Below are positions 1 to 7,982 of a DNA stretch of 30,265 nucleotides, one piece after another. Source of the stretch: a virus. The notes under the pieces are model-generated. The model made no database searches. It was not told the DNA's origin and saw only the letters and a program-made list of their open reading frames with translations. The stretch is from IMG/VR virus record IMGVR_UViG_3300027704_000105, positions 1 through 30,265 of that record; one strand, given 5' to 3'. The translations under genes were made by a program, and so were the position numbers. Every line of letters starts with the position of its first letter. Within the stretch, counting starts at the first letter, position 1.

Positions 1-92
1 GCGAGAAGGATGGATTGAAACGTGGAGACACAGAAACAGAACAACTATTAAGTATTCTGTATTTAAGACATCGTTTAAATGCTCACAAGTAA
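1..92 (+). CDS. C-terminal end of an upstream gene (partial, frame 3)
   Basis: Frame 3 is open from the window edge to TAA at 90-92 and gives about 29 residues, charged and Leu-rich (motif QLLSILYLRHRLN near the end). Codon first positions are purine-rich, as in the neighbouring genes, which favours this frame over frame 2 in the same stretch. No function can be assigned from so little sequence. The last codons contain T-TTA-AAT (74-80), a -1 slippery heptamer in the correct register, after which frame 2 stays open to 232. So this may be either the true gene end or the zero-frame part of a frameshifted product. Confidence 0.45.
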   Translation, partial: EKDGLKRGDTETEQLLSILYLRHRLNAHK

Positions 93-232
93 TAAGTAGG
101 ATATATAGAGTCTTACTGGGTGAAGAAGATTTACCTACTTCCGAGAGAAGTGTTTTCTATAATAATACAACATATACTGACAAGGTTTTTAATAAATCTA
201 TAGATGATATGATAAAAGATAAAGACAGATAA
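93..232 (+). CDS. Start-less reading tail in frame 2, possible -1 frameshift extension or small hypothetical
   Basis: Frame 2 is open until TAA at 230-232, four bases before the next gene's ATG. The part after about 110 looks protein-like (GEEDLPTSERSVFYNN, then an acidic/basic tail ending KDKDR). The only in-frame ATG lies near the very end, around 209, so an independent ATG-started gene covering this tail is not available; a start upstream of the window remains possible. Reading into it from frame 3 by a -1 shift at 74-80 would also explain it. A single-base sequencing or assembly error is a third possibility. No family is recognised. Confidence 0.35.
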
Positions 233-236
233 AATT

Positions 237-449
237 ATGCCAAACTTTAACGGAAATAGCGGTGGTGGACCATCGGCGATGAAAATGTACGGAAAAGGTA
301 AAAACCCTATTAAGATGAAAGATGCTAAGCCAGACTACATTGACATAGATAAAGATGGTAACACAACTGAGTCCATGAAAGATGCGGCTTCAGGCGCTAA
401 AATGTATGATAAAGGATCTATGGCTAAAAAATACGGTCACAAGAAATAA
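237..449 (+). CDS. Small protein with EF-hand-like loop
   Basis: This 70-residue protein is Lys/Gly-rich and starts in the context AAAATTATG, the A/T leader type used by several genes here. Residues 36-45 read DIDKDGNTTE, an Asp-x-Asp-x-Asp-Gly loop like the calcium-binding loop of EF-hand and dockerin modules, but shorter at its acidic end. Two short KMYxKG segments (residues 16-21 and 55-60) flank it. Small proteins of this kind are frequent beside structural genes in marine phages; whether the loop binds calcium is inference. Its stop codon abuts the ATG of the next gene, so the two are probably translated together. Confidence 0.6.
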   Translation: MPNFNGNSGGGPSAMKMYGKGKNPIKMKDAKPDYIDIDKDGNTTESMKDAASGAKMYDKGSMAKKYGHKK

Positions 450-869
450 ATGGGATTCAAACTAGGAAAAGAAAAAGGCTTTCAAGCAAATAATGGTGAG
501 ATTAAAACTAAGTTAAGTTTTAGACGAAACCAACAAGCCGCTATTCCTGGAACGCCTATTATACCTATGCCGCTTGAAGAAAACATTATGGGCGAAGCTA
601 ATATGGATGGAACTATATTTGTAAGTAATAAGCTTGATCCTGATAGTTCTGAATACAGACAAGTGGTTAATCATGAGATGAGACACGCTACGGATATGAA
701 GTTAGGTAAGTTGGCTTATGATGATGATCATATCATGTACAATGGAGAGAGATTTGAAAGGGAAGATATAGACGGAGTAGATTCAATATTAGTAGATGGT
801 GAATGGAAGGAAGCTGGAGATACTGGTTTTCCTTGGGAGGATGATGCAAACAACGGAAACGATATATAA
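450..869 (+). CDS. HExxH-motif protein, putative zinc metallopeptidase-like
   Basis: The 139-residue protein carries HEMRH at residues 75-79, matching the HExxH zinc-binding and catalytic motif of metallopeptidases. It lies on a predicted helix (VVNHEMRHATDMKLG), and an acidic C-terminus (PWEDD, residues 128-132) could supply a third ligand. There is no signal peptide or membrane segment. I recall similar short proteins next to structural genes in marine phages, where the motif is kept but no activity is established. It follows the 70-residue gene without a gap and its TAA overlaps the holin ATG (TAATG), so it may belong to a lysis or maturation pair with the holin. The peptidase role is inference from one motif. 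Confidence 0.55.
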   Translation: MGFKLGKEKGFQANNGEIKTKLSFRRNQQAAIPGTPIIPMPLEENIMGEANMDGTIFVSNKLDPDSSEYRQVVNHEMRHATDMKLGKLAYDDDHIMYNGERFEREDIDGVDSILVDGEWKEAGDTGFPWEDDANNGNDI

Positions 870-1261
870 TGAGTATATTAACAAAATTACTATCAGGTGG
901 CGCTGCTAAACTTGTAGAAAGCGTAGGTGGAGTTATAGATAACCTACATACATCTAAAGATGAAAAGCTAGCAGCTGAACTAAAGATTAAAGAGCTTGTA
1001 GCAAGTTATGAAGCAGAAATGCAAAAACAAGTAACTGAGCGTTGGAAGATGGATATGCAATCCGATTCATGGCTTAGTAAAAATATAAGACCACTAGTTT
1101 TAATATTTCTAGTAGTATCTACGATACTGTTAGTTTTTATTGATGCTGGTGTCATTGCTTTTGAGGTTAAGTCCTCATGGGTTGACTTATTACAATTAGT
1201 ATTAATAACAGTGATCGGTGCCTATTTTGGCGGTAGATCAATAGAAAAAGTAAAAAAATAA
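869..1261 (+). CDS. Holin (3TM-type, GTA-like family)
   Basis: This 130-residue protein has an amphipathic N-terminal half (residues 1-65), a central Trp-containing turn (SWLSKNIRP, 67-75), and two strong hydrophobic segments at about 74-95 and 104-122, then a basic tail (RSIEKVKK). That layout matches the 3TM holin family of gene-transfer agents and many Bacteroidota phages, in which the first, weaker helix counts as the third segment. Holins form lesions in the inner membrane that end the lytic cycle and let the endolysin out. The start overlaps the preceding stop as TAATG. No recognisable endolysin lies in this window. Confidence 0.75.
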   Translation: MSILTKLLSGGAAKLVESVGGVIDNLHTSKDEKLAAELKIKELVASYEAEMQKQVTERWKMDMQSDSWLSKNIRPLVLIFLVVSTILLVFIDAGVIAFEVKSSWVDLLQLVLITVIGAYFGGRSIEKVKK

Positions 1262-1263
1262 AT

Positions 1264-1989
1264 ATGAAAACAAGTTATTTTAATTCATCACTAATAAAAC
1301 CATTAGTTATAGCTTCAGCTCAACACGCGGCTTTTAACGACGGTGAAATCGTGTTTGACTGGACGGGGTTTGAAATACCAAGAGGATCAGCAAAGCTACT
1401 AGGTGCAACAATAAAAATTAGAGCAAAAGGTGATGCTGGTCAAACGGTACAGCCAGCCGGTGTAGATTTATTATTTGCTAAGGGACCAGTGCCCGATGCA
1501 ACGCCAACAACACTTGGAACAGCTGGCGCTGAGGTTACTAACTTTGCTTCAACTGATATAGTAGGTGCAATGCCTTTTGGCGCTGCAGATGCTTTTGGTT
1601 TAAGAACGCTTTACCAATCAACAGTATCTTCTTCTGAGTTAGTGCTTGAGCCTAATGGCAATAGTGGCGCTAATGTTGGTGTGGATAAGTTTTATGTAGC
1701 TGGACTAGCGGCTGGAGCCTTGGACTTTAGATCAGCGCTTACGGTAAACGAAACTGGTTTTAGCGCCGCTGCTCAAACGGAAATAACTACTGCTGATTTA
1801 GATCCTAGACTAAACCTTGTAACTGGAGACGTTATACACGCTCAAGATGATGCGGTACTTGGTACTATTCTCACTGTAGACAGTGCAACACAAATAACTT
1901 TAACGGCAGCAAACACAGCTGCTATAGCAGATGATGATGTTTTATACAACATAAATCCAATTGAGATTATATTACATTTTCAAAAATAA
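1264..1989 (+). CDS. Probable virion protein, beta-rich, unknown role
   Basis: The protein has 241 residues, is rich in Gly, Ala, Thr and Val, and has no membrane segment or catalytic motif. Its last 65 residues form a beta-rich module with the pattern GDVIHAQ...GTILTVDSATQITLTAAN, in which short strands alternate with polar turns. A related pattern occurs in the appendage protein at 23776-25227. Such modules are common in phage surface and decoration proteins, so a capsid-decoration or fibre role is plausible, but I do not recognise a named family. It begins two bases after the holin stop. Confidence 0.55.
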   Translation: MKTSYFNSSLIKPLVIASAQHAAFNDGEIVFDWTGFEIPRGSAKLLGATIKIRAKGDAGQTVQPAGVDLLFAKGPVPDATPTTLGTAGAEVTNFASTDIVGAMPFGAADAFGLRTLYQSTVSSSELVLEPNGNSGANVGVDKFYVAGLAAGALDFRSALTVNETGFSAAAQTEITTADLDPRLNLVTGDVIHAQDDAVLGTILTVDSATQITLTAANTAAIADDDVLYNINPIEIILHFQK

Positions 1990-2015
1990 ACAATTAACTT
2001 AAATTAAATTAAATT

Positions 2016-2324
2016 ATGGCAACAACAAAAACAAAAGGTACAAGTAAAAAAATTAAAGAACTCAAAGGTGTTAAGCCTGAAAAAATAACTGAGAAACAGT
2101 TAGAAAAAGTTCAAAGCGTTATTAACGAAATAAACAGAACCCAAATGGAGGTCGGGCAAATGGAGACTAAAAAACATGCTATGTTACACCACGTAACAGT
2201 GTTGCAAGAGCAAGTTGGAGAAATAAAAGATGAGTTTGAAAAAGATTACGGTACTGCTGACGTAAACATTCAAGATGGAACTATAAACTATCCGGAAAAT
2301 GGCGAAGCTGATAAGAAAGATTAG
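2016..2324 (+). CDS. Small coiled-coil protein, conserved in marine phages
   Basis: This 102-residue protein has a Lys/Thr-rich N-terminus, then a long helix of about residues 25-75 with heptad-like hydrophobics (ITEKQLEKVQSVINEINR), and ends in an acidic tail with the motif NIQDGTINYPENG. The combination of this coiled coil and the NIQDGTINY end is, from memory, recurrent in marine phages next to head genes; no function is established. The leader is the five-base-period sequence TTAAATTAAATTAAATT directly before ATG. The 3' end overlaps the next gene by 26 bases. Confidence 0.6.
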   Translation: MATTKTKGTSKKIKELKGVKPEKITEKQLEKVQSVINEINRTQMEVGQMETKKHAMLHHVTVLQEQVGEIKDEFEKDYGTADVNIQDGTINYPENGEADKKD

Positions 2325-2520
2325 TATTGGCAAAGATTATAAGAATGACGCTATGCACTATGCCGTGGGGCAAGAAGTGTATGGTGGTCATACTATATGC
2401 GATATACTAGAAGAAGAAAACAAATTTTCTGTTTATATTAAAAAAGGTAAAGATGTTTTACCTTGGAAAGACTTTAATAAAAACATGGCTGTATCTGTAG
2501 AATATAACCTACAGTACTAA
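2299..2520 (+). CDS. Conserved 73-residue hypothetical protein
   Basis: The protein opens with KLIRKISIGKDYKNDAMHY and continues with alternating strands and charged turns up to VSVEYNLQY. I recall this N-terminal sequence type as a recurrent small phage protein, with no known function. The ATG at 2299 lies inside the preceding gene in another frame (26-base overlap) and is the only start that keeps the conserved N-terminus. The TAA at 2518-2520 overlaps the next ATG as TAATG. Translational coupling on both sides is therefore likely. Confidence 0.6.
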   Translation: MAKLIRKISIGKDYKNDAMHYAVGQEVYGGHTICDILEEENKFSVYIKKGKDVLPWKDFNKNMAVSVEYNLQY

Positions 2521-3131
2521 TGAAAAGCATTCGTGATTTTGTTGTATCACCAAAAGGAGGGAGATACAATAATACTAAGAAACTAGATGGCGGAGAGCTT
2601 ATACTAAACACTGAGATTTATAACCACGAGTATGTTAATAGAGAAGCAACTGTAGTATCTACTCCAATATTAGGTCATGCTGAGATAATGAGGGGCGACA
2701 CTGTTTTGGTGCATCACAACGTGTTTAGAAGATGGCACAACGTAAAAGGGGTTGAAAAGAATAGTAGAAGCTACTTTAATGAATCAACTTACTTTATAGG
2801 TGAAGATCAAATCTTTTTATACAAAAGAGATGAAGAGTGGATTTGCCCTAAAGGATATTGTTTTGTAATGCCACTAAAAGCTGTAGATCAATTTAACATT
2901 GAATCTGAAAAACCTTTACAAGGTATCGTTAAATATTCTGACGGTACAGTTGAAGTAGACGATCTAGTTGGTTTTAGACCAAGTAGTGAATACGAGTTTA
3001 TCGTTGATGGCGAAAGACTATATCGAGTTAAATCTAATTTTATTACAATCAAATATGAACATCAAGGAAACGAAGAGGAGTATAATCCAAGCTGGGCACA
3101 AAGCAGTGGAGGAACTGATAAAAGTAGCTAA
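2520..3131 (+). CDS. GroES-like co-chaperonin (phage type)
   Basis: The 203-residue protein has two beta-rich halves. The N-terminal half carries a GDTVLVHHNVFRRWHNVKG segment and the C-terminal half IVKYSDGTVEVDDLVGF followed by EYEFIVDGERLYRV. The spacing of GDTV, VGF and the closing strand resembles the GroES/Cpn10 barrel, and proteins of this type in uncultured marine phages are, as I recall, annotated as co-chaperonins. Phage GroES homologues such as T4 gp31 adapt the host chaperonin to fold the capsid protein, which suits a gene just upstream of the head genes. About twice the usual length of GroES, so a tandem or decorated barrel is possible. Its last 77 bases overlap the next gene. 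Confidence 0.5.
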   Translation: MKSIRDFVVSPKGGRYNNTKKLDGGELILNTEIYNHEYVNREATVVSTPILGHAEIMRGDTVLVHHNVFRRWHNVKGVEKNSRSYFNESTYFIGEDQIFLYKRDEEWICPKGYCFVMPLKAVDQFNIESEKPLQGIVKYSDGTVEVDDLVGFRPSSEYEFIVDGERLYRVKSNFITIKYEHQGNEEEYNPSWAQSSGGTDKSS

Positions 3132-3330
3132 AGAGGCTATTGTAGATTCAGATGATGATTTAACAGCAGATAAACTTAAGAACGCAGCAGCAACTAAAAA
3201 ACTAGCTATATTTGACGCATTTGAGATACTTAACAGAATCCAAGAAGAAGAAGACTTGCTTGAGGGTAAAACACCTGAAGAGGCAAAGGAAAAAACTTTT
3301 AAAGGATTCGCAGAAGGTAGATCTAAGTAA
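3055..3330 (+). CDS. Probable terminase small subunit
   Basis: Starting at the ATG at 3055 the product has 91 residues, almost all predicted helix: MNIKETKRSIIQAGHKAVEE, a hinge with DSDDDLTADKLKNAAATKK, then a second helix and an acidic-to-basic tail. Small, helical and directly upstream of the large subunit with a TAATG overlap is the usual place and shape of a small terminase, which recognises the packaging site and regulates the large subunit. No helix-turn-helix is obvious. A longer start at 2968 would lengthen the overlap with the preceding gene and adds a segment that looks like out-of-frame sequence, so 3055 is preferred. Confidence 0.5.
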   Translation: MNIKETKRSIIQAGHKAVEELIKVAKEAIVDSDDDLTADKLKNAAATKKLAIFDAFEILNRIQEEEDLLEGKTPEEAKEKTFKGFAEGRSK

Positions 3331-5543
3331 TGTACGAGCAAAGTTTAGTTAAAACGGTTGAGCCAATAAAAAAGACTACTATTAGTAGACTTAACAAGGG
3401 TAAGAAGTGGAAATACGGTTACGACAAAGAGCATGACGTTGTTGTTTTGTCTCACAATGGTCAGGTGGGAGAAATTATAGAAATACAAAGTTTAGTGATC
3501 GCTTTACCTAAGGTACCTAAGGATGTGTATAGCAACATAAAAAACAAATGGGTTAAGTTTGATCAACCGAAAGAATTAGAACGCTTAAAAAACATATTTG
3601 ACTGGAGAAGTTATCCGGAAAGCAATAAAGAAAAATGGCACGATTATATAGACGAAGAATTTAGAAGAAGAGAAGAAGGATTCTGGTTTATGAATGATGG
3701 TAAACCAACCTGGATAACTGGTACGCACTACATGTACTTACAATGGAGTAAGATAGATGTAGGCGCTCCAGACTTTAGAGAAGCAAATAGATTGTTTTTT
3801 ATATTTTGGGAGGCTTGCAAGGCGGACAAAAGATGTTATGGTATGTGTTATCTTAAGAATAGAAGATCTGGATTTTCTTTTATGTCCTCGGCTGAAACTG
3901 TTAATTTAGCCACTCTTGCAAGTGATAGTAGATATGGAATACTATCTAAATCAGGTGCTGATGCTAAAAAAATGTTTACCGACAAAGTTGTCCCTATATC
4001 AATCAACTACCCATTCTTTTTTAAACCTGTACAAGATGGTATGGATCGTCCAAAATCCGAGCTTGCTTACCGTGTACCTGCTAGTAAGTTTACTAGAAAA
4101 AAGATCACGGCAAACGAAAAACTTGAAGATATACAGGGATTAGATACAACGATTGACTGGAAAAACACTGGAGACAATAGTTATGACGGTGAAAAACTAG
4201 CTCTTCTAGTACATGATGAAAGTGGTAAATGGGAAAGACCTGATAACATATTAAATAACTGGAGAGTTACAAAAACATGCTTACGATTAGGTAGTAGAAT
4301 TATTGGTAAATGCATGATGGGATCAACTTCAAATTCATTAGACAAAGGTGGGGAAAACTTTAAAAAACTATACAACTCTTCGGATGTCACAAAGCGAAAT
4401 AAAAACGGTCAGACAAAGTCTGGTCTATACTCTTTGTTTATCCCAATGGAATGGAACTACGAAGGATTTATTGATGAGTATGGAGTTCCAGTATTTACTA
4501 CTCCTGACGTCGACAGATTCGCTCCAGACGGTGAACTAATAGATGTAGGTGTAATAGATAACTGGCAGAACGAAGTAGATGGTTTAAAAGAAGATCAAGA
4601 TGGTTTAAACGAGTTTTACCGCCAGTTTCCTAGAACTACAGAGCACGCGTTTAGAGATGAAACTAAAGGAAGTATATTTAATCTTGTTAAGTTGTACGAG
4701 CAAATAGATTATAACGAAGAAATGTCAAGAACACTAGGAGTTACTCAAGGTAATTTTCAATGGGTTAATGGCATTAAGGATTCTCAAGTTATATTTTACC
4801 CAGATCCAAAAGGTAGGTTTAAAGTTAGTTGGGTTCCATCTCAGCAACTACAAAACAGAGTTGTACTTAAAAATGGTATAAAGTATCCTGGTAACGAGCA
4901 TATGGGTGCTTTTGGTTGTGATTCATACGATATATCAGGAACAGTAGATGGCGTTGGATCTAAAGGGGCTTTACACGGGTTAACTAGATTTTCAATGGAA
5001 GATGCTCCTGCAAACAGTTTCTTTTTAGAATACTTATCTAGACCACCAACAGCTGAAATGTTTTTTGAAGATGTTTTAATGGCTTTAGTGTTTTACGGGA
5101 TGCCAATATTAGCAGAGAACAATAAACCTCGTCTTCTGTACTACTTAAGACGAAGAGGATATAGAGGGTTTAGTATGAATAGACCTGATAAAATATGGAA
5201 CAAATTATCTGTAGCAGAAAAAGAAGTTGGTGGAATACCTAATTCAAGCGAAGATATAAAACAAGCACATGCCGCTGCAATAGAAATGTATATCCAAGAT
5301 CACGTTGGTATAAAGCAAGATGGAACTCATGGAGATTGTTACTTCAATGAGCTCTTAAACGATTGGACAAAGTTTGATATAAACAAAAGAACAAAGCATG
5401 ATGCATCTATAAGTTCTGGTCTAGCTATTATGGCTAACAATAGACACTTGTATGCGCCAAACGCAAAGGTTGAAAAACCTAAGTTAAATATAAACGTTTC
5501 TAGGTACACAAACACTGGAAATAATTCACAAATAATCAAGTAA
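3330..5543 (+). CDS. terL: Terminase large subunit
   Basis: The 737-residue protein is the packaging motor, which cuts concatemeric DNA and pumps it through the portal by ATP hydrolysis. A degenerate Walker A-like segment KNRRSGFSFM lies at residues 177-186, and a Walker B LALLVHDES at 290-298, with catalytic Asp-Glu 296-297. The C-terminal RNase H-like nuclease half has FGCDSYD at 528-534 (first acidic residue D531 or D534), an acidic cluster near 576-581 and HDASISSG near 690-697. The size exceeds that of lambda- or T7-type enzymes, mainly because of an N-terminal extension of about 110 residues. It is followed by the portal gene after tandem stops (TAATAA). Confidence 0.9.
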   Translation: MYEQSLVKTVEPIKKTTISRLNKGKKWKYGYDKEHDVVVLSHNGQVGEIIEIQSLVIALPKVPKDVYSNIKNKWVKFDQPKELERLKNIFDWRSYPESNKEKWHDYIDEEFRRREEGFWFMNDGKPTWITGTHYMYLQWSKIDVGAPDFREANRLFFIFWEACKADKRCYGMCYLKNRRSGFSFMSSAETVNLATLASDSRYGILSKSGADAKKMFTDKVVPISINYPFFFKPVQDGMDRPKSELAYRVPASKFTRKKITANEKLEDIQGLDTTIDWKNTGDNSYDGEKLALLVHDESGKWERPDNILNNWRVTKTCLRLGSRIIGKCMMGSTSNSLDKGGENFKKLYNSSDVTKRNKNGQTKSGLYSLFIPMEWNYEGFIDEYGVPVFTTPDVDRFAPDGELIDVGVIDNWQNEVDGLKEDQDGLNEFYRQFPRTTEHAFRDETKGSIFNLVKLYEQIDYNEEMSRTLGVTQGNFQWVNGIKDSQVIFYPDPKGRFKVSWVPSQQLQNRVVLKNGIKYPGNEHMGAFGCDSYDISGTVDGVGSKGALHGLTRFSMEDAPANSFFLEYLSRPPTAEMFFEDVLMALVFYGMPILAENNKPRLLYYLRRRGYRGFSMNRPDKIWNKLSVAEKEVGGIPNSSEDIKQAHAAAIEMYIQDHVGIKQDGTHGDCYFNELLNDWTKFDINKRTKHDASISSGLAIMANNRHLYAPNAKVEKPKLNINVSRYTNTGNNSQIIK

Positions 5544-5548
5544 TAAAT

Positions 5549-7951
5549 ATGTCGTATTCTGGTAATAAAAGTTATTTTCCAAGTCAAACAGTAAGCGATG
5601 CTGAAAAGCTAAGTTATGAATATGGTTTAAAAGTAGGTAAGGCTATAGAGCAAGAGTGGTTTAATAACGACAGAGGTTCTAATAGATATCAATCTAACCA
5701 CAATGATTTTCACAATTTAAGGTTGTACGCTAGAGGCGAGCAGTCTATCCAAAAGTATAAGGATGAGTTATCTATAAACGGTGATTTGTCCTATTTAAAT
5801 TTAGATTGGAAACCAATTCCTATTATTTCTAAATTTGTTGATATAGTTGTTAACGGTATTGCCGAAAGAACTTATGATATAAGAGCGTTTTCTCAATCAC
5901 CTAATGGTGTTGAAAAAAGAACTAATTATATGGATGATATTCTGCGCGACATGCAGATGAAAGAGTTTAACCAAGAAGCAAAACAAAGGTTCAATGTAGA
6001 TACTACACAAAGTGCAATGAAAGAGCTGCCTGAATCAGAAGAAGAACTAGGTATTCATATGCAACTAACTTACAAACAAAATGTTGAGTTAGCTGAAGAG
6101 CAAGCGTTAAACGTGTTGTTTAGAGGTAGTAATTATGAGCTCATAAAGAAAAGATTCTATCATGACTTAACTGTTTTAGGTATTGGCGCTGTAAAAACAG
6201 GGTTTAATACATCTGAAGGCGCTGTTGTTGATTATGTTGATCCAGCCAACTTAGTGTATTCTTACACAGACTCTCCTTATTTCGAGGATATATACTACGT
6301 TGGAGAAGCAAAAACTATACCTGTAAATGAGCTAGCAAAACAATTTCCTCACTTAACAGAAGAAGATCTAAAAGACATAATGAAAAACAAGTCTACTAAT
6401 AGATCCAACTACAACTCTACACATACGTATGACAAGGAGGATAACAACACTATTCAAATTTTATACTTTAATTACAAAACCTACATGAATGAGGTTTACA
6501 AGGTAAAAGAAACTAGTAGTGGTGCAGATAGGATTATACCAAGAGACGATCAGTATAATCCACCAGAAAATAAAGAAGGTGGATACGGTAGGATGCTAAG
6601 ATCTATAGAGTGTCTTTACGAGGGCGCTATGATACTAGGTACTGATAAATTGCTTAAATGGGAAATGTCTAAGAATATGATGAGACCTAAAAGCGATTAC
6701 ACTAAAGTTAAAATGAATTACTCTATAGTAGCACCAAGAATGTATAATGGTAAAATCGATTCTTTAGTAAAACGCATAACTTCTTTTGCAGACATGATTC
6801 AGTTAACACATCTAAAACTCCAACAAGTATTATCTAGAATGGTTCCTGATGGGGTTTATCTTGATGCTGATGGGTTAGCTGAAATAGATTTAGGTAATGG
6901 AACAAACTATAACCCACAAGAAGCTTTAAACATGTTTTTCCAAACTGGTTCTGTAATTGGTAGGTCGTTTACAAGTGAAGGTGATAGAAATCCTGGAAAA
7001 GTACCTATTCAAGAAATCACAAGTGGTACTGGTGGTGGTAAAATGCAAGCTCTTATAGGTAACTATAATTACTATATGCAAATGATAAGAGATGTAACCG
7101 GGCTTAACGAAGCTAGAGACGGTAGTACTCCTGATAAAAACGCTTTAGTTGGTGTTCAAAAGTTAGCAGCAGCAAATTCAAACACTGCCACTAGACATAT
7201 ATTACAGGCAGGTTTGTTTTTAACAGCTGAAACAGCCGAGTGTTTATCACTTAGAATATCTGATATATTAGAATACTCTCCAACAAAAGATGCTTTTATT
7301 CAAGCTATTGGCGCTCACAACGTGGGCACTCTTGAGGACATGTCTGAATTACATCTTTATGACTTTGGTATATTTATAGAGCTTCAACCAGATGAAGAGG
7401 AAAAATCTGCGCTTGAAAACAATATACAAATGGCACTACAACAAAAGAGTATAGAGTTAGAAGATGCTATTGATCTTAGAGATATAAGGAATATAAAATT
7501 GGCAAACGCGCTTTTAAAACTGCGTAGGAAAAAGAAAGAGCAAAAAGACAGACAGTTACAAACAGAAAACATTAAAGCTCAATCGGATTCTAATACTAAA
7601 GCAGCTCAAGCCGCTTCACAGATGGAAATGCAAAAGAATAAAGCCATAAGTGATGGTAAAACTCAGTTAGAACAATTAAAAGCACAAATCGACACAGCAA
7701 AAATGCAGCAAGAAGCTGCTATTAAAAAAGAGCTAATGGCAATTGAGTTTCAGTACAATATGCAATTGAAAAACGCGGAAGTTAGTGGTGTTGTAAATAG
7801 AGAAACACAAAAAGAAAACCGAAAAGATCAAAGAACAAAAATTCAAGCAACTCAACAAAGTGAGATGATTGAACAAAGAAATGCTAAAAAACCACCTAAA
7901 AACTTTGAAAACGCAAGCGGTAATATACTAGGTGGAGATTTTGAGCTATAG
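5549..7951 (+). CDS. Portal protein
   Basis: This 800-residue protein follows terL directly and has the features of a large podovirus-type portal, the dodecameric ring through which DNA enters and leaves the head. Residues 1-600 form the mixed alpha/beta body, including the helical stretch around MIRDVTGLNEARDGSTPDKN and ALVGVQKLAAANSNTATRH, a pattern recalled from crAss-like and related portals. From about residue 615 to 775 it becomes a long Gln/Lys/Glu-rich coiled coil, probably the barrel that projects into the capsid or binds scaffold. The C-terminus is GGDFEL. The stop is TAG. Confidence 0.85.
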   Translation: MSYSGNKSYFPSQTVSDAEKLSYEYGLKVGKAIEQEWFNNDRGSNRYQSNHNDFHNLRLYARGEQSIQKYKDELSINGDLSYLNLDWKPIPIISKFVDIVVNGIAERTYDIRAFSQSPNGVEKRTNYMDDILRDMQMKEFNQEAKQRFNVDTTQSAMKELPESEEELGIHMQLTYKQNVELAEEQALNVLFRGSNYELIKKRFYHDLTVLGIGAVKTGFNTSEGAVVDYVDPANLVYSYTDSPYFEDIYYVGEAKTIPVNELAKQFPHLTEEDLKDIMKNKSTNRSNYNSTHTYDKEDNNTIQILYFNYKTYMNEVYKVKETSSGADRIIPRDDQYNPPENKEGGYGRMLRSIECLYEGAMILGTDKLLKWEMSKNMMRPKSDYTKVKMNYSIVAPRMYNGKIDSLVKRITSFADMIQLTHLKLQQVLSRMVPDGVYLDADGLAEIDLGNGTNYNPQEALNMFFQTGSVIGRSFTSEGDRNPGKVPIQEITSGTGGGKMQALIGNYNYYMQMIRDVTGLNEARDGSTPDKNALVGVQKLAAANSNTATRHILQAGLFLTAETAECLSLRISDILEYSPTKDAFIQAIGAHNVGTLEDMSELHLYDFGIFIELQPDEEEKSALENNIQMALQQKSIELEDAIDLRDIRNIKLANALLKLRRKKKEQKDRQLQTENIKAQSDSNTKAAQAASQMEMQKNKAISDGKTQLEQLKAQIDTAKMQQEAAIKKELMAIEFQYNMQLKNAEVSGVVNRETQKENRKDQRTKIQATQQSEMIEQRNAKKPPKNFENASGNILGGDFEL

Positions 7952-7982
7952 AATTATTAATTATTATTATATTATATTATGG
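7952..7982 (+). promoter_or_regulatory. A/T-only leader with five-base period before the scaffold-like gene
   Basis: The spacer between portal and scaffold-like gene consists almost only of A and T and ends in TATTATATTATATTATGG, 18 bases that recur exactly at the start of the gene at 10762. There is no Shine-Dalgarno sequence. Bacteroidota ribosomes initiate largely on unstructured A-rich leaders, so this is likely a translation-initiation region; a promoter function cannot be excluded, but no TAnnTTTG box is seen. Confidence 0.5.

Noticed and set aside
2968-3054. Longer start for the small terminase at 2968
   Set aside because: It would add 29 residues with a composition typical of out-of-frame sequence and a longer overlap; the ATG at 3055 begins a clean helical protein.
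3916-4539. Short + strand open frames inside the large terminase gene
   Set aside because: They overlap the ATPase domain in another frame and lack homology-like features or start contexts.
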